DNA of 11,693 nt, from NCBI GenBank assembly GCA_016715645.1, contig JADJZR010000025.1, positions 1-11,693 of the forward strand, read 5' to 3'. Below the pieces are notes generated by a model. That model worked only from the letters and a program-made list of their open reading frames with translations, was not told the DNA's origin and made no database searches. The stretch's first letter is position 1; each line of letters opens with the position of its first letter. Below, in pieces: positions 4,909-11,693 of this stretch. This stretch comes from Elusimicrobiota bacterium. GTDB taxonomy: Bacteria; Elusimicrobiota; Elusimicrobia; FEN-1173. The translations under genes and the position numbers were made by a program.

Positions 4909-7813
4909 GTGAGCGAAAATAAATCATCTGGTTTGAATATCACATCTTTTCATGGGAAACTCTTGGCGGAGGAACTGCTTCAAAGGTTTCCTTCCGACAG
5001 CATTGAAAAACTTGCTTTCCCCCTTGCGGATGCCCAGGTTGACCTTAACCCACACCAAATTGAGGCCGCCCTTTTTGCTTTTCGGAACCCGCTTTCCAGG
5101 GGAGCTATTTTGGCGGACGAAGTGGGGCTTGGGAAAACAATTGAGGCGGGTCTCTTGCTCTCTCAGCTTTGGGCGGAACGAAAACGCCGAATGCTAGTCA
5201 TCCTCCCGGCCAACCTACGAAAACAGTGGAGCCAGGAGCTGTTGGACAAATTTCACCTGCCTACCGTCATCCTTGAAAATCGAAGTTTTAACGAAACCAT
5301 CGCGGCGGGGAATCTGAATCCATTTTTGCAAGAGCCCATCGTCCTATGTTCCTACCAATTCGCCCGCACCAAAGAGGCCTACATCCGGCAGGTGGGTTGG
5401 GACTTGGTCGTCGTTGACGAAGCCCATAGGCTCCGAAACGTTTACAAGCCCACATCCAAAATCGCTAATGCGCTTCGCAACTGTCTGGGGCCTTATCGCA
5501 AGGTCCTGTTGACCGCTACTCCCCTGCAAAACTCCCTGTTGGAACTGTATGGGCTCGTGAGCATCATTGACGAATATGCCTTTGGGGATTTAAAAAGCTT
5601 TCGTTCGCGCTATGCGCGACTTGGCGACGGCGCGGATTTTAACCAGCTCAAAGAACGCATTAAACCCATTTGCAAACGAACCCTGCGGAAACAGGTACTG
5701 GAATATGTGAAATACACCAACCGCTTTGCCATCGTTCAGGAATTCACACCTTCGGCCGAAGAACAGAAGCTCTATGACCTGGTTTCGGATTATCTGCAAA
5801 GGCCCCAGCTCTATGCCCTCCCCACCGGCCAGAGGCAATTGATGACGCTGATTTTGCGAAAGCTCTTGGCTTCTTCCACCTACGCCATCACAAACACCTT
5901 GGAAGGGTTAGCCAAAAACTGGAAGCCGCCGCGAAGGCCGCCGAACCGGTTCAAAGTCCCCGGATGACATTCAAGATAACCTTCGAGACCGTTGACGCGC
6001 TCATGGATGAATGGGAAGAGTCTGAAGACGGGGAAGAACCGCCCGCAAAGGCAACGCTCAGTCCTGAACAATTGGCGGAACTAAAGAATGAAATGGATTT
6101 ACTGAAAGAGTTTCACAATTTGGCCAAAGCCATTATCAAAACTCCAAGGGGGAAGTATTGCTAACAGCCCTCCGAAGGGGGTTTGAAGCCGCGGCCAAAG
6201 CCCAAGGGGAAAAGGGGGCTTCCAATCTACAACCCAAAGCCATCATTTTCACGGAATCGAGGCGAACCCAGGAATATCTCTTCAACATCCTCGAAGGGAC
6301 AGAATTTAAAGGGAAGTTGGTCTTGTTTAACGGAACAAACAACGATCTCCGATCAAAAGAAATATACAAGGCGTGGCTCCAGAAGCACGCGGGGACCGAC
6401 CGAATAACAGGATCGCCCACGGCGGATATGCGGGCCGCCATTGTGGAACGCTTTCGGGACGATGCCGCCATCATGATCGCCACCGAAGCGGCGGCGGAAG
6501 GGATCAATCTCCAATTCTGCAACGTGGTGGTGAATTACGACCTTCCGTGGAACCCTCAGCGGATCGAACAGCGGATCGGAAGGTGCCACCGCTATGGGCA
6601 GAAATTTGACGTGGTTGTGGTCAACTTTCTCAACAAATCAAACGCCGCGGACCGGCGTGTTTATGAGTTGCTCGCGGAAAAATTCAAGCTGTTCAACGGC
6701 GTGTTCGGCGCCAGTGATGATGTGCTGGGGGCCGTGGAATCTGGCGTGGATTTTGAAAAACGCATCGCCGCCATATACCAAAAATGCCGCACGGCGGATC
6801 AAATCCAAACGGAATTTGATTCCCTTCAAAAAGACCTCTCATCTGAAATCGGCGAAAAGCAACGGGAAGCCCGGGACAACCTGCTCAACAATTTCGACCA
6901 CGAGGTTATCGAGAAGGTTAAACTCCAAAGCCACGAGACCCTTTCAAGATTTGGCGAAAAACTCTGGCGACTCACCCGCCATGTCCTGGCGGGTTACGCA
7001 CGCTTCAGCGAGGGGGAATACAGTTTCACTCTCGCGAAAAACCCATTCCCAGATGAGCCCATTCATCCCGGTCCCTACCGTATGGGAAAAAGCGGGAACG
7101 ATGAGAACCTTTTTCGTGTCGGGCACCCGCTGGCTCAGCGCGTTATCCAAAAGGCCGCCAAGGCAGGGGGCGGGATCGGTGGAATTAAGCTTTATTACAC
7201 CAGGTGGGGAAGGAATATCGCCGCGCTCCAGCCCCTTATGGGGAAAGCGGGATGGCTGACCTGCGTCAAGTTGACGATTACAGCCCTGGAGACCGAGGAC
7301 CACATTGTTTTTACCGGGCAAACCGATGACGGAAAGCCCCTGGAAAACGACCAATGCCGAAGATTATTCGATCTCCCCGGCGATGAATTTGAGGTGATAT
7401 CCACCAATGGAATGGAGAAGGCGCTTGAAGGGATGGTCGCGACCCAAATTAAACAACGCCTTGAAACCATTTCCCGCCGGGACGGGCATTGGTTCGAAAC
7501 GGAAATGGACAAGCTGGACAAGTGGGCCGAAGACCGTCGGGATGCGCTAAAATTGTCGTTGGAAGAACAGGATGAGGCCATTAAAGAAGCCAAACGGGCG
7601 GCCCGCCTGGCGCCAACTCTGCCGGACAAACTGGAGTTGCAGAAAAACCTGCGGCAGATGGAATCCAAACGGGCCGAGGCCTGGCGCGCCTTTGACGCGG
7701 GGGTTAAGGAGATCGAAACCGCCAAAGACCGGTTGCTGGACGAAATTTCACAGCGGCTTCAACAAAGGATTGATAGGCAAACACTCTTTACCGTCCAATG
7801 GGAAGTGCAATGA
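4909..7813 (+). CDS. SNF2/RapA-type DEAH helicase (type III RM-associated), frameshifted
   Basis: ATP-dependent DNA translocase of helicase superfamily 2, about 968 residues after repair. The first RecA lobe has ADEVGLGKTIEA (residues 69-80), LVILPANLRKQW, DEAH at 170-173 and LTATPLQN. The second lobe has IIFTESRRTQEYL, then EAAAEGINLQFCNVVVNYDL and RIEQRIGRCHRYGQ, the Snf2/RapA motifs V and VI. The C-terminal third is a long helical region ending RQTLFTVQWEVQ. Two breaks fall between the lobes, each repaired by one added A: run 5914-5918 gives AKKLEAAAKAAEP, and run 6138-6141 gives IIKNSKGEVLLTALRRG. The weakly aligned stretch 5950-5985 may hide a further compensated pair. The start is GTG 4909. 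Helicases of this type are often encoded next to type III Mod/Res genes, as here, and probably work with them in defence. Confidence 0.85.
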
Positions 7814-7872
7814 CCCTGCTCTCTGTTTTCTCTGATCGGACCCGATACCCTCATTTTTCTGTCGGAATCAGG

Positions 7873-7878
7873 TATAAT
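7873..7878 (+). promoter_or_regulatory. -10 box TATAAT before the Abi RNA/gene
   Basis: A perfect TATAAT lies 60 nt after the helicase stop and would start RNA at about 7885, at the first hairpin arm. No good -35 hexamer is seen 16-18 nt upstream (CTCATT at 17 nt), and no TGN extension. A dedicated promoter for the RNA is plausible but not certain. Confidence 0.5.
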
Positions 7879-7884
7879 ATGGCT

Positions 7885-7945
7885 AACAAACCCGCCAAGC
7901 CTCTGCCCCGAATGGGGCAAGCTCAACTGTGGCGGGTTTCTTTTT
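7885..7945 (+). ncRNA. Candidate abiF-type small RNA (antitoxin/leader) with intrinsic terminator
   Basis: A 10-bp outer stem AAACCCGCCA (7888-7897) with TGGCGGGTTT (7930-7939) encloses a 6-bp inner hairpin TGCCCC-GAAT-GGGGCA (7904-7919), and is followed by C and five T (7941-7945). It thus has the form of a very short transcript, about 60 nt, with its own terminator, placed after TATAAT and ending 11 nt before the Abi start codon. Structured RNAs upstream of Abi_2/abiF genes (the abiF RNA motif) have been found by comparative genomics, and AbiF has been described as the toxin of an RNA-antitoxin system. By form and place this is a good candidate member. It may also end transcription from the helicase gene, so that Abi expression depends on read-through. 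Confidence 0.65.
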
Positions 7946-7956
7946 AGGGGGACTCG

Positions 7957-8940
7957 TTGAAATATTCCAAACCCCCTCTCACCTTCGAAAAACAAGCCGA
8001 CCTACTCATTCAGCGGGGACTTGGCGTCCAGAACAGACAGGACCTGATCGAAAAGCTTCGGGTGGTCAACTATTACCGCCTAAGCGCGTATTGGATTCCC
8101 TTCAGGCAAACCGATGAGACTTTGCGGCCCGGTACCACCCTAGACCTGGTCTGGAATCGATACACATTCGACCGCCAACTCCGCTTGTTGGTCATGGACG
8201 CCGTGGAGCGGGTGGAGGTCGCTTTTCGCACCCGGATGGCGGAACTCCATGCCAGCAAACACGGGGCCTTTGGCTATCTGGATCGTGCAACCTTCTCGCC
8301 AAACACGAACATCTTATCGGTAGCAAAGTTCCATGCTAAGCGGTTCCTCCGAAATATCCTTCCTTGCGCGCTGGCTAATCGGAAGGGCTTAATGGACTCC
8401 CATGACGAATTTGTTCTCCGCCTTAGAAAAATAGCATCTGAAAGCAAAGAAGAATTCGTCCGGCACTTTTTCAGTCGTTATTCATCCGAGGCAAATTTGC
8501 CTGTTTGGATGGCGGTGGAAATCATGACCTTGGGGAACGTGCTTTCCATGTTTCAACGTTTACCACGAGAGGACAAGAAGACCTTGGCGGGAGTCTTTGG
8601 CGTTATCTCTCCCGTCATGGAAAGCTGGTTGTTGACGCTTAACTACGTTCGCAATATCTGCGCGCATCATTCACGGCTCTGGAACCGCACCTTGGCCATC
8701 CGCCCTTTCATCCCGCACAAAAAGCACGGGTCGGAATGGCATGTTCCTGTTGCTGTCGCCAACGACAAAATATTTGGGGTATTAACGATCTTAATGTTCT
8801 TGCTCAAAAGGATAGCCCCACAAAGCCGGTGGGCCGATCGCTTAAAGGATTTGATGGCACGGTATCCCGACATTCCACTTGCTGAAATGGGATTTCCCGC
8901 CAACTGGAAGGATTGCCCAATTTGGATTAAGGAGCCATAA
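7957..8940 (+). CDS. Abi_2 family (AbiD/AbiF-like) HEPN abortive-infection protein
   Basis: 327 residues, intact. Family signatures are YSKPPLTFEKQADLLIQRGL at the start, LRVVNYYRLSAYWIPFR (34-50), RQLRLLVMDAVERVEVAFRT (73-92), LPVWMAVEIMTLGNVLSMF (181-199) and NYVRNICAHHSRLWNR (229-244). The last holds an R-x4-H motif (R232, H237), typical of HEPN RNases; an earlier RMAELH (R93-H98) could be a second one. HEPN proteins cut RNA, and Abi_2 proteins stop phage growth by harming or arresting the infected cell. The TTG start 7957 is chosen because AGGGGGA (7946-7952) lies 4 nt upstream and the family N-terminus begins right there. The gene sits between a helicase and the mod gene, directly after a structured RNA that is probably its antitoxin. 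It is the only large gene here without a frameshift. Confidence 0.92.
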   Translation: MKYSKPPLTFEKQADLLIQRGLGVQNRQDLIEKLRVVNYYRLSAYWIPFRQTDETLRPGTTLDLVWNRYTFDRQLRLLVMDAVERVEVAFRTRMAELHASKHGAFGYLDRATFSPNTNILSVAKFHAKRFLRNILPCALANRKGLMDSHDEFVLRLRKIASESKEEFVRHFFSRYSSEANLPVWMAVEIMTLGNVLSMFQRLPREDKKTLAGVFGVISPVMESWLLTLNYVRNICAHHSRLWNRTLAIRPFIPHKKHGSEWHVPVAVANDKIFGVLTILMFLLKRIAPQSRWADRLKDLMARYPDIPLAEMGFPANWKDCPIWIKEP

Positions 8941-8941
8941 A

Positions 8942-10841
8942 ATGCAACCAGAGAAACTCGATTTGAGGTCGCACACCATTGCGGAAGATAAGAAGGCGGA
9001 GCTGTTGCGGCTATTGCCGGAAATCCGAACGGAGGGGGGTAAGATTGATTTTGACCGATTAAAGCTTGCTCTGGGCGAAACGGTGGATGTGGGGAAAGAA
9101 CGCTACGGCATGACCTGGCCCGGCAAGGCTGATTGCTTCAAAACCATTCAATCCCCCAGCATGGGCACCCTGCGGCCCTGCGCGGAAGAAAGCGTCAACT
9201 TCGACACCACTGAAAACCTTATCATCGAAGGCGATAACCTGGAAGTGTTGAAGCTCCTGCAAAAGTCCTACATGGGCAAAGTTAAAATGATTTACATCGA
9301 CCCGCCCTACAACACCGGCAACGATTTCATTTATCCCGACAATTACACCGAGAGCCTTCAAACCTATTTTGGAATACACGGGCCAATTGGACGCCCAAGG
9401 GAAGCGGTTTGGGACAAACACCGACACGGACGGCCGGTATCATTCGAAGTGGATGAAAATGATGTATCCGCGGCTATACTTGGCTAGGAATTTAATGGCT
9501 CAAAACGGGATAATTTTCATAAATATTGACGATACAGAAATCGATAATTTGAAAAAATTATGCAACGAGGTGTTCGGGGAAAATGAATTCATAGGATGCT
9601 TGCCTTGGAAGGGCCGTGGAGGGAGACAGGATTCAAAATACGTTGCGCAAATCCATGAGTATGTTCTTGCTTATGGGAAATCTTTAGAGGAGTTTGTCGT
9701 CGGAGGAGAAGCACGAACCATGGAAGGGTTTGTTAAGTGGGATGATACAAAAAAACTTCACTACAAAACCAGCTCGCAAGGAAATGGGGGCAAAATAGCC
9801 GCCAAGAAGATCGTCCGAATCTATATTTATTCAGTCGTTGCTCCTGATGGAAAAGAGGTTTTTCCAATGTTGCCTAACGGGAAGCCTGGGTGCTGGCGAT
9901 GGTCAAAAAAAAGGATGCAACAGGAGTTTGAACATGGGAATGTCGAATTTGTTGCTTCAGGGGATCAATGGATTTTGTATGAAAAACTTTTCCAACCAAA
10001 GAGCGATGACAAAGTATTTGCTAAATGTGTGAGTTGGTTGGATGATGTTGGCACAACTGCAAATGGAACGAAGGAATTGAAGGAACTGTTTAGTAACTTG
10101 GATAAGCCCCCATTCGACTTTCCAAAGCCAAAGAATTGATTTTGAAGTTGGTAAAAATCGGAAATGCAAATTCAAGCGACATTGTTCTCGATTTCTTTGC
10201 GGGTTCCGGAACAACGGGTCACGCTGTTTTGGACCTTAACAAACAAGACAACGGCAATCGCAAATTCATCCTTGTCCAGCTACCCGAACCCTGCGGCCCG
10301 GAAAGCGAGGCATTCAAAGCCGGTTATAAAACGATCGCAGACATCACCAAAGAGCGCGTCCGCAGGGTCATCAAGAAGCTGAACAAAGAAGACGAAGACA
10401 AGCTGGGATTGGATGGGAAAAAAAAGGATCGCGGTTTTAAGGTTTTTAAATTGGCGGAATCCAATTTTAAAACCTGGGAAAGTGCCGGTTCCCAAGGGAG
10501 CCAGACAAAACTCACCAAGCAGATGGAACTGCACATCAACCACGTCCGCAAAAACCGGACCCAGGACGACATTCTTTTTGAAATCCTATTGAAGAGCGGG
10601 TTCCCGCTCGCCACGCCCATTGAGAAGTTGTCTTTGGCGAGAAAGTCAGTCCATTCAGCGGCGGGTGGGGCCCTGTTGATCTGCTGAGCCGCAATTGACG
10701 CTTGAGTTGATTCGCGCCATGGCGGATAAAAAGCCCGAACGGGTGGTTTGCCTGGATGAGGGGTTCGCCGGGAATGATCAGCTTAAGGCCAATGCCGTCC
10801 AAACGTTCAAGGACCGCAACATCGTTTTCCGAACTGTCTGA
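8942..10841 (+). CDS. mod: Type III DNA methyltransferase (Mod), beta class, frameshifted
   Basis: Transfers a methyl group from S-adenosylmethionine to adenine in the recognition site and gives the type III enzyme its specificity; about 630 residues after repair. Motif IV IYIDPPYNTGND (DPPY at 9299-9310) comes before motif I DFFAGSGTTG (10190-10219), the beta-class order, with the target recognition domain between them. The C-terminus ends VCLDEGFAGNDQLKANAVQ and then FKDRNIVFRTV, typical of Mod. Shifts: T run 9367-9370 needs one base fewer (giving LQTYLEYTGQLDAQ); a G is missing at 10133 (KPKELILKLVKIG); about two bases are missing around 10684-10686 (ICLEPQLTLELIRA). The ATG start follows AAGGAG by 7 nt and the Abi stop by one base, and its TGA overlaps the res ATG. 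The recognition part is richer in A+T than its flanks. Confidence 0.88.
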
Positions 10842-11693
10842 TGAAATTACAGTTCGACCCCAACCAGCAATTCAACTGGACGCCGTGGCCTCGGTGGTTG
10901 ACCTGTTTGACGGCCAGCCAAATGAGAAACCGGATTTCAGCATTATTCACCAGGAAGAAGGCGAAGGGCTCTTTAGCGGCAAAACGCAGACCGAGCTTGG
11001 CCTGGGGAACCGGCTCATTCTGGCCGAAGACAAACTGCTGGCCAATACTCGGAAGGTCCAAACCCGCAATGATTTGGAAGTTGATGGCGGTAAGCCCCTA
11101 GAGTCTTGGGAATTAGTGGATGCCACCAAAGGAGCCCCAAGGCGATGCCCCCATTTTTCCATCGAGATGGAAACCGGGACAGGCAAAACCTACGTGTATT
11201 TGCGGACCATTTTTGAACTTTCTCAACGGTATGGGTTCCAGAAATTCATCATCGTTGTCCCCAGCGTGGCGATCCGGGAAGGCGTTCTTCATAACATAAA
11301 AATAACTGGCGAACATTTCAAGGCGATCTACAACAATCTGCCGTTCGAGCATTTGTTTACGACGCTAGGCGGATCAACAAACCCGCCAATTCGCCGTCAG
11401 TAACGCCCTGCAAATCCTGATCATCAACATCGATGCCTTTCGGAAAAAGTTTGCTGGGACGGACGAAGAGAAGAAAAGCAACGTCATTTACAAAGAAAGT
11501 GACCGCCTGTCGGGCCGACAACCCATTGAGTTTATCCAAGCCGCCCGGCCCATCGTCATTATTGACGAACCCCAAAGTGTGGACAACACGGAAAAGGCCC
11601 AGGACGCGATCCGAGCCTTGAACCCCCTTTGCACCCTGCGTTATTCGGCCACCCATCGAAACCCTTACAACCTGTTTTACCGCCTCGATCCGA
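10841..11693 (+). CDS. res: Type III restriction enzyme Res subunit, N-terminal part, frameshifted, cut by window end
   Basis: ATP-dependent helicase/translocase subunit that pairs with Mod and cuts DNA when unmodified sites are met. The window holds about 285 residues of a protein that usually has around 900-1000; the C-terminal nuclease domain lies outside. It starts MKLQFDPNQQF, with ATG overlapping the mod TGA. Visible motifs are METGTGKTYVYL (Walker A, GTGKT 11176-11190), IVIIDEPQSVD (motif II, 11564-11575) and RYSATHRNPYN (motif III). Three shifts, each repaired by one added base, interrupt it: TT at 10871-10872 (QFQLDAVASVVDLF), T run 11352-11354 (EHFVYDARRINK), and C run 11382-11384 (NKPRQFAVSNALQ). 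It is likely co-transcribed and translationally coupled with mod. Confidence 0.88.

Noticed and set aside
5900..6165. Programmed ribosomal frameshifting in the helicase gene
   Set aside because: Plain short A runs without a stimulatory hairpin or ribosome site, and neighbouring genes show the same kind of break, so sequence errors are more likely.
4909..11693. DISARM or BREX system
   Set aside because: No DUF1998 (DrmB), phospholipase D (DrmC), PglZ or BrxC-like gene; Mod has the type III motif order and is followed directly by Res.
1..11693. CRISPR array, tRNA or rRNA gene
   Set aside because: No regularly spaced direct repeats and no cloverleaf or rRNA-like sequence noticed when reading both strands.

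Overview
The window is an accessory (defence-island-like) segment of a bacterial chromosome or plasmid, moderately GC-rich and with no housekeeping gene, tRNA or rRNA. The host cannot be named from it. Shine-Dalgarno sites, GTG/TTG starts and sigma-70-like promoter boxes indicate a bacterium, probably an uncultured one. Almost every large gene is broken by single-base shifts lying in or beside short runs of one base, and each gene reads through once one or two bases are added or removed. This looks more like indel errors in a draft assembly than true gene decay, so I annotate repaired genes and list the shift sites.

Region 1 (1-3890) is a mobile-element region. A serine recombinase gene runs leftward (2280 to 709). 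Ahead of it are a coupled 54-codon ORF (2405-2241), a structured leader and a clear promoter. A small ribbon-helix-helix (RHH) protein gene diverges from it (2563-2775). Beyond that lies a second, truncated recombinase C-terminus in opposite orientation (2882-3234). The two recombinase tails share a perfectly identical 112-bp inverted repeat. After each recombinase stop codon comes the same GC-rich noncoding element. Its sequence blocks are conserved, and its first hairpin keeps a 10-bp stem although the stem sequence differs between the copies. That pattern suggests a conserved structured RNA or DNA element tied to the recombinase. It is the least explained feature here.

Region 2 (3885-11693) is a defence cluster, all on the + strand. 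It holds a DUF1016 N-terminal domain fused to a degraded staphylococcal-nuclease-like domain (4050-4818), an SNF2/RapA-type helicase (4909-7813), an Abi_2/AbiF-type HEPN abortive-infection protein (7957-8940), a type III modification methyltransferase Mod (8942-10841) and the start of the type III restriction helicase Res (10841 to the window end). Abi, mod and res are packed with a gap of 1 nt or an overlap, so they are probably one transcript.

A TATAAT box followed by a compact double-hairpin RNA (about 7885-7945) lies directly in front of the Abi gene. This is the arrangement reported for AbiF RNA-antitoxin/toxin systems, the family proposed as the ancestor of Cas13. Two further hairpins with related ACCCG/CGGGT-type stems precede the DUF1016 and helicase genes.
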